Shown: piece by piece, positions 25,152 through 33,400 of the stretch | Numbering within the stretch: position 1 is the first letter of the stretch | How the letters are laid out: each line of letters opens with the position of its first letter | From: CAWJMD01 sp963700925 | Lineage (GTDB): Bacteria; Actinomycetota; Actinomycetes; Actinomycetales; CAWJMD01 | Length of the DNA stretch: 64,000 bases | Direction of reading: 5' to 3' | Assembly: GCA_963700925.1 (NCBI GenBank) | Contig: OY969553.1 | Span: 558,001-622,000 of the forward strand | The notes under the pieces: model-generated | Database searches by the model: none | Seen by the model: only the letters and a program-made list of their open reading frames with translations | What the model was told of the DNA's origin: nothing | Translations under genes and position numbers: made by a program

Positions 25152-25463
25152 CTAGCCAGCGGGGCGCTTGTCCTCCGGCCCCGACACGGCGCCCGTCGCG
25201 GGGAAACCGCCCGGGCGTGAGGTCCCGGCCACGTCGCCGGTCAGGCGCTCGGCCTCGGCCCTCTCGAGGCGGCTCTGAGACCCGCACATGGCGCACTGCA
25301 CCACGTACTTGGTGGACACCGGGAACAGCGGGATGAAGAACAGCGTGAACTTCGTGACCCACTTCTCGATCCGCTGCGCGGCGGGGTTGCCGCAGTGCCC
25401 GCACACGAACGTCACGACGCCCATCACGGTGACGTAGCCCTTGGTGCCGAAGATGAAGATCAC
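25152..25463 (-). CDS. Zinc-ribbon domain protein
   Basis: A 103-residue protein with two Cys pairs, FVCGHCGN and VVQCAMCGS, about 38 residues apart, forming a zinc ribbon. Between them lies a hydrophobic stretch (KFTLFFIPLFPVSTKYVV). This resembles the short zinc-ribbon family found in many actinobacteria, whose function is unknown. The C-terminal 40 residues are polar and probably disordered. It lies 10 bp upstream of thyX and may be co-transcribed. Confidence 0.7.
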   Translation of the reverse strand: MIFIFGTKGYVTVMGVVTFVCGHCGNPAAQRIEKWVTKFTLFFIPLFPVSTKYVVQCAMCGSQSRLERAEAERLTGDVAGTSRPGGFPATGAVSGPEDKRPAG

Positions 25464-25490
25464 GCGGCGAGCCTAGTCGAGGGCGGCGGA

Positions 25491-25561
25491 CACAGCAGGG
25501 GGACAACAGGGCCGCCCGCGGCCCGACGGCGCCGGACAGTGCGCGTTGTCCCCCTGCTGTG
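25491..25561. repeat. Palindromic intergenic element, copy A
   Basis: Perfect 17-bp arms CACAGCAGGGGGACAAC (25491-25507) and its complement (25545-25561) enclose a 37-nt GC-rich loop. The element starts 22 bp downstream of the HAD gene stop. A homologous element occurs at 51853-51925 in the same kind of position. It could act as a Rho-independent-like terminator without a U-tract, or as a REP-like element. Confidence 0.85.
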
Positions 25562-25582
25562 CCCGGTCGTCCGAAGCAGCAG

Positions 25583-26242
25583 TCAGACCAGCTCGACGCG
25601 AACCCCGTCAGCCGACGCGACGAACCGCACGCTGTCGAGCGTCGCGACGACGACGTCGGCGTCGAGCCGCTCTGCTGGCGTCGTAGTGGTGACGGCGAGG
25701 GTGGCGCAGCCGGCCGCCTTGGCCGAGAGCAGCCCGCTCGGTGCGTCCTCGACGACCAGGCACCGGCGTGCGTCCATGCCGAGGCGTCGCGCGGCCTCGA
25801 GGTACGGGTCTGGTGCGGGCTTTCCGTGCTCGATGTCATCGACGCTGACGACGACGTCCGGCGCATGCAGCCCGGACGCCGCGATCCGCGCGGCCGCCAG
25901 CTCCCGGCCGCACGACGTGGCGATGGCCGACCGGGTGGAGGACAGCGCCGCCAGCGCCCGCACCGCACCGGGCAGGGCGACCACGCCGTCGAGGTCGGCC
26001 AGCTCGAGCGCGTCGATCCGCGCCAGCGCCGAGGCGTGTCGCTCGCCTGGCAGCAGGGCGGAGACGATGCCGGACGAGGGGACGCCGTGAAACCCGTCCA
26101 GCAGGAAGGGGTCGACCCGTTCCTCGTCGGCCCAGCGCAGCCAGCTCCTGACGACCGTCGCGGTCGAGTCGACCAGGGTTCCGTCGAGGTCGAGGAGCAC
26201 GGCGTCGAAGGTCGAGCGAGAGAGCGCGTGAGGAGGCGTCAC
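25583..26242 (-). CDS. HAD superfamily hydrolase (phosphatase, subfamily IA)
   Basis: A 219-residue HAD phosphatase. Motif I is VLLDLDGTLVDST with the nucleophile Asp, motif II is the Ser in IATSCGRE, and motifs III/IV are HGKPAPDPYLEAARRL and CLVVEDAPSGLLSAKAAG. The alpha-helical cap after motif I resembles that of the sugar-phosphatase/beta-phosphoglucomutase branch (GVPSSGIVSALLPGERH). It hydrolyses a small phosphorylated metabolite, most likely a sugar phosphate or glycerol phosphate. The GTG start diverges from the GNAT gene. The palindromic element follows the stop. Confidence 0.82.
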   Translation of the reverse strand: MTPPHALSRSTFDAVLLDLDGTLVDSTATVVRSWLRWADEERVDPFLLDGFHGVPSSGIVSALLPGERHASALARIDALELADLDGVVALPGAVRALAALSSTRSAIATSCGRELAAARIAASGLHAPDVVVSVDDIEHGKPAPDPYLEAARRLGMDARRCLVVEDAPSGLLSAKAAGCATLAVTTTTPAERLDADVVVATLDSVRFVASADGVRVELV

Positions 26243-26304
26243 GGCGCCAGGCTACGAGCCGGGCTACGAACAGGCAGGCAGCGCCCGGCTGACAGGATGG
26301 CCCC

Positions 26305-26877
26305 GTGGAGACCTCCGACGTGCTCGGCGCCGGCACGGCCGACGCGACGGTGCGCGTCGCGAGAGCCGCCGACGTCGACGCCATCGGGGCCGTGCACGCC
26401 CGGTCGTGGCGTGCCACGTACGCCGACTCGCTGCCCGACGACGTGCTCGCTGCGCTCGATCCGCAGGTGCTGTCGGAGTCATGGCGCGGCGCGGTGACCT
26501 CTCCCCCGTCGCCGCAGCACAGGGTGCTGGTGGCGTGCGCGGGCCCGACGGTCGTGGGCTTCGCAGCGGTCGAACCCTCCGGGGAGGTGGTGTCACTGCT
26601 CGTCGACCCGACCCACCAGCGGCGAGGACACGGCTCGCGCCTGCTGTCGGCGTCCGTCGACCACCTCCGCACGGTCGGGGCGGACGAGGTGAGCACCTGG
26701 GCGCCGGTCACCGACCCCGCACGCCGGGCGTTCTTCGCCTCGGCAGGTCTCGGGCCGGACGGCGCCTGGCGCGAGCTCGAGGTGCCCGGCGCGATGGCCG
26801 GCCTGCGCGAGGTGCGGCTGGTCGCGGCTCTGCCCGGTGGGAGTGCGGCGGACGACTCGGCCACCATCGCACGATGA
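26305..26877 (+). CDS. GNAT family N-acetyltransferase
   Basis: A 190-residue acetyltransferase. The acetyl-CoA-binding motif A is VSLLVDPTHQRRGHGSRLLSASVDHL (Q/RxxGxG/A), preceded by beta strand VGFAAVEPSGEV and an N-terminal VRVARAADVDAIGAVHARSWRATY typical of the family. The start is GTG at 26305. The stop overlaps the start of the next gene (ATGA). The substrate is unknown. Confidence 0.82.
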   Translation: METSDVLGAGTADATVRVARAADVDAIGAVHARSWRATYADSLPDDVLAALDPQVLSESWRGAVTSPPSPQHRVLVACAGPTVVGFAAVEPSGEVVSLLVDPTHQRRGHGSRLLSASVDHLRTVGADEVSTWAPVTDPARRAFFASAGLGPDGAWRELEVPGAMAGLREVRLVAALPGGSAADDSATIAR

Positions 26878-28097
26878 ACGGCCGCATCGTCGGCCTCGAC
26901 GTCGCACGCTGCGTGGCCCTCGTCGGCATGATGTCCGTGCACATCATTCCCTCGACCCGGTTCGAACCCGGCGCGACCGACCCGGTGGTCGATCCCCTGT
27001 ACCTCGTGTTCGGGGGACGATCCTCAGCGCTGTTCGCGGTACTCGCCGGGGTGGCGCTGGCGCTGGTCAGCGGCAGGGCCGCGCCACTCTCCGGACCGGA
27101 CCTGACGGCGGCGCGGCGGTCGGTCGCGGCACGCGCGAGCGTGGTGCTCCTGGTCGGCCTGGTGCTCGGAGTCCTCCAGTCGGGCGTCGCGGTGATCCTG
27201 GTGAACTACGCCCTCCTGTTCGTTGCCGCGCTGCCGTGGCTGGGCTGCCGATGGCGGACTCTGGCCTCCTGGGGTGTCGCATGGCTCGTGCTGACACCCG
27301 TTGTCTCGCATCTGCTTCGCGGATTCGTGCCGCCTGGCCCGGGGCCCGTGCCGTCATGGCTCTCGCTGGCCGACCCGATCGAGCTCGTGCGCACGGTGCT
27401 GCTCACCGGGTACTACCCCGTTCTGACCTGGACGGGCTACCTGCTGGTCGGGCTGGCCGTCGGTCGGAGCCCGCTCCTCCAGCGCGCGACGAGCGGCTGG
27501 CGGCCAGGCCTCGCCCTCGCCGGTCTGGGCGCCGGGACGGCTGTCGCCACCAAGGCTGTCTCGGCCCTGTTGCTGGACGTAGCCGGCGGCAAGGCGCATC
27601 TCGAGATCCCCACTGGCTCACCGGTTCGCGGCCTTCCGATCGACACCGTTCTGGTCACCAGCACCTACGGCACGACGCCGACGACCTCGTGGTGGTGGCT
27701 CGCCACCAGCGGGCCTCACCACGGCACCCCGCTCGACCTGCTTCACGGCACTGGCACCGCGCTGCTGGTGATCGGAATCTGCCTGGTCGTCGCGTGGGCC
27801 GCGGGCCGGTCGCGTTGGGGCACAGCCACACTGACGCCGCTCCCGGCCGCGGGGGCCATGACGCTGACCCTCTACACGGGCCACGTGGTGGCGCTCGCGG
27901 CGACGCACGGGTCAGCGCCGCACGACGTGCGCACGTGGGTGACCCATGTACTGGTCGCCCTGGCCCTGGCAACGCTCTGGCGGGTGGGCGCACGCGTCCG
28001 GCACCTCAGCGGGCGCGGGCCGCTCGAGTCCATGGCCGCGATGGTCGCAACGGAGGCCGCACGCCCGTCGCCACGGCCCTCCTCGCCGCATCCGTAG
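26874..28097 (+). CDS. Multi-pass membrane protein, heparan-alpha-glucosaminide acetyltransferase-like (DUF1624/DUF418 type)
   Basis: A 407-residue protein with about ten membrane helices. It opens with RIVGLDVARCVALVGMMSVHI, the signature start of DUF1624/DUF418-type integral membrane proteins related to heparan-alpha-glucosaminide N-acetyltransferase, and the C-terminal helices contain GAMTLTLYTGHVVAL, also characteristic. Such proteins are thought to acetylate or transport sugars or envelope components. It is coupled to the upstream GNAT gene by an ATGA overlap. The function is predicted by family only. Confidence 0.75.
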   Translation: MNGRIVGLDVARCVALVGMMSVHIIPSTRFEPGATDPVVDPLYLVFGGRSSALFAVLAGVALALVSGRAAPLSGPDLTAARRSVAARASVVLLVGLVLGVLQSGVAVILVNYALLFVAALPWLGCRWRTLASWGVAWLVLTPVVSHLLRGFVPPGPGPVPSWLSLADPIELVRTVLLTGYYPVLTWTGYLLVGLAVGRSPLLQRATSGWRPGLALAGLGAGTAVATKAVSALLLDVAGGKAHLEIPTGSPVRGLPIDTVLVTSTYGTTPTTSWWWLATSGPHHGTPLDLLHGTGTALLVIGICLVVAWAAGRSRWGTATLTPLPAAGAMTLTLYTGHVVALAATHGSAPHDVRTWVTHVLVALALATLWRVGARVRHLSGRGPLESMAAMVATEAARPSPRPSSPHP

Positions 28098-28145
28098 TCG
28101 TCTCGCCCTCGTGAGGGGGAGGGCACGCTGATGCTCGTGGCAGGG

Positions 28146-28826
28146 CTAGGAACGACCCCAGACACGCAGCGGGCCGAGCGGCTCGAACCCTACTGCGACA
28201 GCCGCTTCCAGGTACTCACCGCTCTCGTAGCCCACCATCGCCGTCGGCCCCCACATCGTTGTCAGGGCTCGGACCGTCGCCGCCATCACCCGCTCGACCG
28301 GCCCCCAGACGGCGAACACGTTCGAGAGCCCGACGAGGTCGCCGCTTCGGTGTCCGATTCCACCGCCGACGAGAGCGTCGCCATGCATCACCGAGACCAC
28401 CGTCACATCAGGCGAGGCCAGCAGCCCGGGCCGGAGGACGTCGCCTCCCCCGTGCGCCTGTGCCCACTTGGCCAACACCTCAGCGTCGTCGACCGTTCGC
28501 CACTCCATCCCTTCGTCGGGAACGGCCGGGTCGGAACGACGTCCGACCCAGGAGCTCACGAACCACACGCCGAACCCGGCGCCCGCCAGGTCGATCCTGG
28601 CGAAGGAGTCCTTGACACTGCACTCGCGCCTTTGTGCAACCCTTTCGAGCACGTCCGCCGCCGAGGTCTCCGGGTGCAGGGTGCAGGCGTCGGGGTAGAG
28701 GTCAGGCGCGCGGTCGGCGGCCCACCAGAGGGCCGGGGTGGTCGTCGATGGGATGCCGTGGGTCGCGCACACGAGGCCGCACCACGCAGCGTTCTCTGCG
28801 GCTGCCTGCTCGACGGACGGGAGCAC
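28146..28826 (-). CDS. GNAT-like acetyltransferase domain protein
   Basis: A 226-residue cytosolic protein. The C-terminal half resembles a GNAT fold (VTVVSVMHGDALVGGGIGHRSGDLVGLSNVFA and AATVRALTTMWGPTAMVGYESGEYLEAAVAVGFEPLGPLRVW), where the final G-F-E-P-L-G-P-L-R-V-W is typical for the last strands; the acyl-CoA loop is not clear. The GTG at 28826 lies 2 bp after the upstream membrane-protein stop and has GGGAG before it. The substrate is unknown. Confidence 0.6.
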   Translation of the reverse strand: MLPSVEQAAAENAAWCGLVCATHGIPSTTTPALWWAADRAPDLYPDACTLHPETSAADVLERVAQRRECSVKDSFARIDLAGAGFGVWFVSSWVGRRSDPAVPDEGMEWRTVDDAEVLAKWAQAHGGGDVLRPGLLASPDVTVVSVMHGDALVGGGIGHRSGDLVGLSNVFAVWGPVERVMAATVRALTTMWGPTAMVGYESGEYLEAAVAVGFEPLGPLRVWGRS

Positions 28827-28828
28827 CT

Positions 28829-29269
28829 TCAGCTCCCGCGGCGAAGGCTTGCCGCGTGCCGCATCGCTGCCCTGGCGCGACGGCGGTCGCCAGCTGCGTC
28901 GTACGCGCACGAGAGCCGGAACCAGCCGTCCCACTCCCCGGGCGCCTGGTCGACCTCGGCGCGGTAGCGCTCGAACACGGCAGCGGCTGCCGTGCGGTCG
29001 ACTCGGCCGGACGGGCTGCGTGGCAGGTCGTCGACCGGGAGCCCTCCGGAGCTCTCCAGCTCGCGTGCCATCGCCTCGGTCACCTGGCCGAAGTGCAGCT
29101 CGCGCACCAGTGCCCACGCGACCAACAGGGGCACCAGCAGCACCCCGACGCCGAGCAGCACTCCCTGCGCGTGCCCCGACGTCATCAGCGTCCACGCTCG
29201 CATGCCCGCCACCACCAGGTACACGCCACAGAGCCCGGTGAGCAGGAACGCGACCCACTTCGCCTTCAT
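28829..29269 (-). CDS. Conserved membrane protein with C-terminal helical repeat
   Basis: A 146-residue protein. Two N-terminal transmembrane helices (WVAFLLTGLCGVYLVVAGM and GVLLGVGVLLVPLLVAWALV) are followed by a soluble domain that ends in a single TPR-like helical pair (GEWDGWFRLSCAYDAAGDRRRARAAMRHAASL). Similar small proteins lie beside dapB in other actinobacteria (Rv2772c next to Rv2773c in M. tuberculosis). The function is unknown. It is 31 bp downstream of dapB. Confidence 0.68.
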   Translation of the reverse strand: MKAKWVAFLLTGLCGVYLVVAGMRAWTLMTSGHAQGVLLGVGVLLVPLLVAWALVRELHFGQVTEAMARELESSGGLPVDDLPRSPSGRVDRTAAAAVFERYRAEVDQAPGEWDGWFRLSCAYDAAGDRRRARAAMRHAASLRRGS

Positions 29270-29300
29270 CTGTGCGGTCGTCGGCCGACGACGGGACGCG

Positions 29301-30065
29301 TCACAGGTCGAGGTAGTCGGCGAGCCCGACGGTCAGGCCGGGCCGGGAGCCGACGGTCCGAACCCCCAGCAGCACACCGGGCATGAAGGACGAGCGGTCG
29401 AACGAGTCGTGCCGGATCGTGAGCTGCTCGCCGGGGCCACCGAACACGATCTCCTCGTGGGCCACGAGGCCTCGCAGTCGCACGCTGTGAACGCGGACGC
29501 CGTCGACGTTCGCGCCGCGCGCTCCCTCCAGACCCGACTCGGTCGCGTCGGGCGGGTCACCCAGCCCGGCCTCCCGGCGCGCCGCCGCGACGAGCTCGGC
29601 CGTGTGCCGTGCCGTTCCCGACGGGGCGTCGACCTTGTTGGGGTGGTGCAGCTCGATCACCTCCACGGACTCGAAGTGGCGCGCTGCGACCGTGGCGAAC
29701 GTCATCGCCAGGACGGCGCCGAGGGCGAAGTTGGGCGCGACCAGCACACCAACCCCCGGGGCCCCGTCCAGCTGCCGCCGCACGGCCTCCAGGCTCTCGT
29801 CCGTCCAGCCGGTGGTGCCGACCACCGCGTGAATGCCGTGCCCGACGCAGAAGGCCACGTTGCCCGGTGCCGCAGCGGGAACCGAGAAGTCCACCGCCAC
29901 CTGGGCTCCGGCGTCGACGATCCGCTGAAGGTCGTCGCCCACGTCGACCCGTGCCACCAGCTCGAGATCCGGAGCCGACTCGACGGCGTCGCATGCCGCA
30001 CTGCCCATCCGGCCGGCCGCGCCCATCACGGCGACCCTGGTCACGTCCATGCTGGTCTCGGTCAC
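29301..30065 (-). CDS. dapB: 4-hydroxy-tetrahydrodipicolinate reductase
   Basis: A 254-residue enzyme of lysine and diaminopimelate synthesis. The NAD(P)H fold is VAVMGAAGRMGSAACDAV; the later motifs VVGTTGWTDES, APNFALGAVL, ELHHPNKVDAPSGTA (with the catalytic His and Lys) and SFMPGVLLGVR are standard for DapB. The GTG at 30065 is used; ATG at 30050 (MDVTRVAV) would lose only five residues. It is needed for peptidoglycan diaminopimelate. It follows the ALDH gene by 22 bp. Confidence 0.94.
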   Translation of the reverse strand: MTETSMDVTRVAVMGAAGRMGSAACDAVESAPDLELVARVDVGDDLQRIVDAGAQVAVDFSVPAAAPGNVAFCVGHGIHAVVGTTGWTDESLEAVRRQLDGAPGVGVLVAPNFALGAVLAMTFATVAARHFESVEVIELHHPNKVDAPSGTARHTAELVAAARREAGLGDPPDATESGLEGARGANVDGVRVHSVRLRGLVAHEEIVFGGPGEQLTIRHDSFDRSSFMPGVLLGVRTVGSRPGLTVGLADYLDL

Positions 30066-30087
30066 CGGGTCACCCTAGGGCGAGCAC

Positions 30088-31707
30088 TCACACCGAGAAG
30101 TCGACGCCCTGCGCCAGCGGCAGCTCGCCGGAGTAGTTCACGGTCGTCGTCGCCCGGCGCATGTACGCCTTCCACGCGTCGCTTCCCGACTCACGCCCGC
30201 CGCCGGTCTCCTTCTCTCCGCCGAAGGCTCCGCCGATCTCGGCTCCGGACGTACCGATGTTGACGTTGGCGATGCCGCAGTCCGACCCGTCGGCAGCCAG
30301 GAAGCGCTCGGCCTCGGCCTGGTCGCTCGTGAAGATGGACGACGAGAGCCCCTGTGGCACAGCGTTGTTCAGCGCGATCGCGTCGGGAAGCTCGTCGTAC
30401 TGCAGCAGGTACACGACGGGAGCGAAGGTCTCGGTTCGCACCACCTCGGTCTGTGACGGCATCCGCACGACCGCGGGCTCGACGTAGTACGCGTCGGGGG
30501 CCTCGTCGGCGAGCCGGCGTCCGCCACCGACGAGCACCTCGCCGCCGTCGGCCCGCGCCCGCTCGAGCGCGCTCGACATCGCGTCGTGGGCCGCCCGGCC
30601 GACCAGCGGGCCGACCAGCGTGCCGTCGGCGAGCGGGTCGCCGATGGGCAGCCGCCCGAAGGCCTCGGCGAGGCGCTCGGCGAGCTCGTCCGCCACCGAG
30701 GTGTGGGCGATGACGCGACGCAGGGTGGTGCATCGCTGGCCGGCCGTGCCGGCGGCGGAGAAGACGATGCCGCGCACGGCGAGGTCGAGGTCGGCGCTGG
30801 GCGCGACCACGGCGGCGTTGTTGCCGCCGAGCTCGAGCAGCGAGCGACCGAAGCGGGCGGCCACGCGCGGGCCCACCTCACGTCCCATCCGAGTCGAGCC
30901 GGTCGCGCTGAGGAGGGCGACGCCGGGGTTGTCGACCAGCGCCTCGCCGACCTCGCGTCCGCCGACGAGCACCTGGTTCAGATGGGCCGGTGCGCCGACA
31001 TCCGCTGCGGCACGGTCGAACAGCGCGGCGCAGGCGAGCGCGGTGAGTGGTGTCGTCTCGGAGGGCTTCCACACCACGGGGTCGCCGCACACGATGGCCA
31101 GCGCGGTGTTCCAGCTCCACACCGCGACCGGGAAGTTGAAGGCGGTCACGACGCCGATGACGCCCAAGGGGTGCCATGTCTCGGCGAGGCGGTGTCCCGG
31201 GCGCTCCGACGGCATCGTCCGGCCGTAGAGCTGCCGCGACAGCCCGACGGCGAAGTCGCAGATGTCGATCATCTCCTGCACCTCGCCCGCCGCCTCGGAG
31301 CGGATCTTGCCCGCCTCCAGGCTGACCAGGTCGGCCAGGTCGCTCTTGTGCTCGGTGAGCACCTCGCCGAGACGCCGGATGAGCGCCCCCCGGACCGGAG
31401 CCGGTGTCGTCCGCCAGGTCTCGAAGGCCGTCTGAGCCCGGGCCACGGCCTCGTCGACCTCGGCGGGCTGTGCCCACTTCAGGGCGACGAGCTGCGTGCC
31501 GGTCAGCGGCGTGTTCGCCGGCTGGTCACCGGTGACGGCCTTCAGGTCGACACCGCAGCGGCGCAGGCGGTCCGTGGCCAGGCGTGCCAGCTCGTCGGCG
31601 GACGGCAGGCTCCCTTGCCCCTTGTCCGAGGACGTTGGTTCGACGTCCGGCTCGACAGCCAGGTCGGTTCCCACGGGCGCAGTGGTGGCGGGCGTGGCGT
31701 CGTTCAC
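30088..31707 (-). CDS. ALDH7-type aldehyde dehydrogenase (alpha-aminoadipate semialdehyde dehydrogenase-like)
   Basis: A 539-residue NAD(P)-dependent aldehyde dehydrogenase close to human ALDH7A1 (antiquitin). Shared stretches are ELGGNNAAVVAPSADLDL, SAAGTAGQRCTT with the catalytic Cys, ETFAPVVYLLQYDELPDAIALNN, and the C-terminal GSDCGIANVNIGTSGAEIGGAFGGEK with RESGSDAWKAYMRRAT. ALDH7 enzymes oxidise alpha-aminoadipate semialdehyde in lysine degradation, among other aldehydes. The N-terminal about 40 residues are an extension. The GTG at 31707 has GGAG before it. It shares its strand with dapB, although lysine breakdown and synthesis are opposite pathways. Confidence 0.85.
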   Translation of the reverse strand: MNDATPATTAPVGTDLAVEPDVEPTSSDKGQGSLPSADELARLATDRLRRCGVDLKAVTGDQPANTPLTGTQLVALKWAQPAEVDEAVARAQTAFETWRTTPAPVRGALIRRLGEVLTEHKSDLADLVSLEAGKIRSEAAGEVQEMIDICDFAVGLSRQLYGRTMPSERPGHRLAETWHPLGVIGVVTAFNFPVAVWSWNTALAIVCGDPVVWKPSETTPLTALACAALFDRAAADVGAPAHLNQVLVGGREVGEALVDNPGVALLSATGSTRMGREVGPRVAARFGRSLLELGGNNAAVVAPSADLDLAVRGIVFSAAGTAGQRCTTLRRVIAHTSVADELAERLAEAFGRLPIGDPLADGTLVGPLVGRAAHDAMSSALERARADGGEVLVGGGRRLADEAPDAYYVEPAVVRMPSQTEVVRTETFAPVVYLLQYDELPDAIALNNAVPQGLSSSIFTSDQAEAERFLAADGSDCGIANVNIGTSGAEIGGAFGGEKETGGGRESGSDAWKAYMRRATTTVNYSGELPLAQGVDFSV

Positions 31708-31851
31708 AGGGTCTCCAGAGCGGTGGTCGGGGGCTCGCCGGGGTGCGTGGCAGCCTCAACGAGGGTACGCGGGCCAACGAGGGGTCGACGACACGCACCT
31801 GGGGTCCTGGCCACGGCGAGTGGCCTACTTCACGAGGCTCCGGTGCACTTC

Positions 31852-31871
31852 ACGAGGCTCGCGAGCCTCGT
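31852..31871. repeat. Perfect 20-bp palindrome within a cluster of related repeats
   Basis: ACGAGGCTCG followed directly by its complement CGAGCCTCGT. Its left half extends a direct copy of CACGAGGCTC located 20 bp upstream, and its right half continues into GTTAACG, which is repeated 20 bp further on. It could bind a dimeric regulator of the ALDH gene or the ATPase gene, or belong to a dispersed repeat. Confidence 0.8.
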
Positions 31872-31978
31872 TAACGGTGAGTTCCCCTCGTTAACGTGGC
31901 CAGCGAACTGAGGCGCTCCAACGCAGCCGCCAGGCTGGCTCGCGGCATGGCGCTGACCCCAGGGGTCGCGCGCCGGCA

Positions 31979-32019
31979 TTATGGAATCTGTAAGATTAAC
32001 GTTATGGTTTCTGTAAGAT
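31979..32019 (+). promoter_or_regulatory. AT-rich 23-bp-period direct repeat before the AAA/DUF4143 gene
   Basis: TTATGGAATCTGTAAGAT (31979-31996) and TTATGGTTTCTGTAAGAT (32002-32019) differ at two or three positions and are spaced by 23 bp, about two helical turns. Both contain TAAGAT, a good -10 hexamer. The pair lies 56 bp before the ATPase ATG and is strikingly AT-rich for this genome. A promoter with a regulator site is inferred. Confidence 0.6.
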
Positions 32020-32074
32020 CAGAGACCCGAGATGTAGTACCAACCCCGGCGTGGCGAAGGCAGGAGCGTAGGCG

Positions 32075-33340
32075 ATGGGAGCGGGCGACGCGTATCGCGA
32101 GCGGGTCCTGGACGGCGAGCTCGATGAAAGGCTGAGCGCCATCGGTGCTGTTCTCATCGAGGGTCCGAAGGCGTGCGGCAAGACCGAGTCCGCGATCCGG
32201 AAGGCAGGTACTACCTTCCGGCTCGACGTCGACCCGGCGGCCCGTAACGCAGCCAGCCTCGCGCCTGACCTGCTGCTCGACAGTCCTAGCCCGGTGCTCT
32301 TCGACGAGTGGCAGGTCGTCCCCGCCTTGTGGGACCAGGTCCGCCGTGCCGTCGACGACCGCGCCCCTGCGAAGGGGCTGTACATCCTGACCGGGTCGGC
32401 GACCCCCAGAGAGGACATCAACCGGCACTCCGGCGCTGGCCGAATCGCGATCATCCAGATGCGGCCCATGTCCCTGATGGAGTCAGGTCACTCCTCCGGG
32501 CAGGCGTCACTGAAGGCGGTGCTTGCCGGTGACAAGGTCACCGCACAGGACTCGGGCGTGACCGTTCCTGACATCATCGACCGGATCTGCATCGGTGGCT
32601 GGCCGGCGCTGCTAGACGCCAGCTCCCAGGACGCCGGCACGTGGCTGCGCGACTACCTCAACCAGATCGTGCTGGTCGACATCCAAGGGCTCGGCGTACG
32701 GCGACGCGATCCGGAAAACATCCGCCGGCTGCTGAACTCGTTGGCCCGCAACGTAGGCACCGCCGCGAAGGTCACCGCGCTGGCCAAGGACGTCGGCGGG
32801 GCAGAAGGCCCGGTCGCGCGGGCCACCGTCAACCAGTACCTCGATTCGCTGTTCCGACTGCGGCTGACCGAGAACTCACCCGCCTGGGCGCCACACATGC
32901 GCTCGGCCACCCCGCTGCAGTCGTCACCCGCCCGCTACTTCGTCGACCCCTCCCTCGCAGTCGCAGCACTCGGCCAGGGACCCACCCAGCTCTTGGGAGA
33001 CCTCAACGCCACTGGCTTCTTCTTCGAGAACCTCGTGGTCCGCGATGTCCGCATCTACGCACAGAAGCTCGGGGGGCAGATCCACCACTGGCGAGACCAG
33101 AACCAGAACGAAGTCGACGTCGTCGTCACCTTGCCCGACGGTCGATGGGGCGCGTTCGAGGTGAAGATGAACCCGGCCGACGCGGACAAGGCGGCGACCT
33201 CCCTGCTGTCCTTCGCTGAGAAGGTCGACCAGGGCAGGGCTGGCCCGCCGGCCGCGCTGGGCGTCATCACCTCCACCGGGTTCGCCTACCGCCGGCCCGA
33301 CGGCGTCACCGTGCTCCCCATCGGCACCCTCGGCCCCTGA
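32075..33340 (+). CDS. AAA ATPase with C-terminal DUF4143 domain
   Basis: A 421-residue protein. The N-terminal AAA_14 domain has Walker A as GAVLIEGPKACGKTES and Walker B as PVLFDEWQVVPALWD, with a sensor-like YILTGSATP. The C-terminal DUF4143 domain includes GFFFENLVVRDVRIYAQKLGGQIHHWRDQNQNEVDVVV followed by WGAFEVKM, reminiscent of a restriction-endonuclease-like fold (D/E-x-D, E-x-K). Such proteins are patchily distributed and their function is unknown; a nuclease or defence role is sometimes suspected. The ATG at 32075 has AGGAG upstream. Upstream AT-rich direct repeats suggest its own regulation. Confidence 0.85.
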   Translation: MGAGDAYRERVLDGELDERLSAIGAVLIEGPKACGKTESAIRKAGTTFRLDVDPAARNAASLAPDLLLDSPSPVLFDEWQVVPALWDQVRRAVDDRAPAKGLYILTGSATPREDINRHSGAGRIAIIQMRPMSLMESGHSSGQASLKAVLAGDKVTAQDSGVTVPDIIDRICIGGWPALLDASSQDAGTWLRDYLNQIVLVDIQGLGVRRRDPENIRRLLNSLARNVGTAAKVTALAKDVGGAEGPVARATVNQYLDSLFRLRLTENSPAWAPHMRSATPLQSSPARYFVDPSLAVAALGQGPTQLLGDLNATGFFFENLVVRDVRIYAQKLGGQIHHWRDQNQNEVDVVVTLPDGRWGAFEVKMNPADADKAATSLLSFAEKVDQGRAGPPAALGVITSTGFAYRRPDGVTVLPIGTLGP

Positions 33341-33400
33341 GGCTGGTGCGAAGCGACCGAGTCTCGGCTCTGCCTCTTCGCGACGGGGCGATCAGAGGGC

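Larger units (their letters stand above)
31708..32074. other. Repeat-rich intergenic region between the divergent ALDH and AAA-ATPase genes
   Basis: These 367 bp hold no convincing gene. Near the ALDH side are two CACGAGGCTC copies (31831-31840, 31851-31860), a perfect 20-bp palindrome (31852-31871) and two CTCGTTAACG copies (31867-31876, 31887-31896). Near the ATPase side is an AT-rich 18-bp direct repeat (31979-31996, 32002-32019) that looks like duplicated -10/operator sequence. The middle (31897-31978) shows nothing recognisable. Confidence 0.8.
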
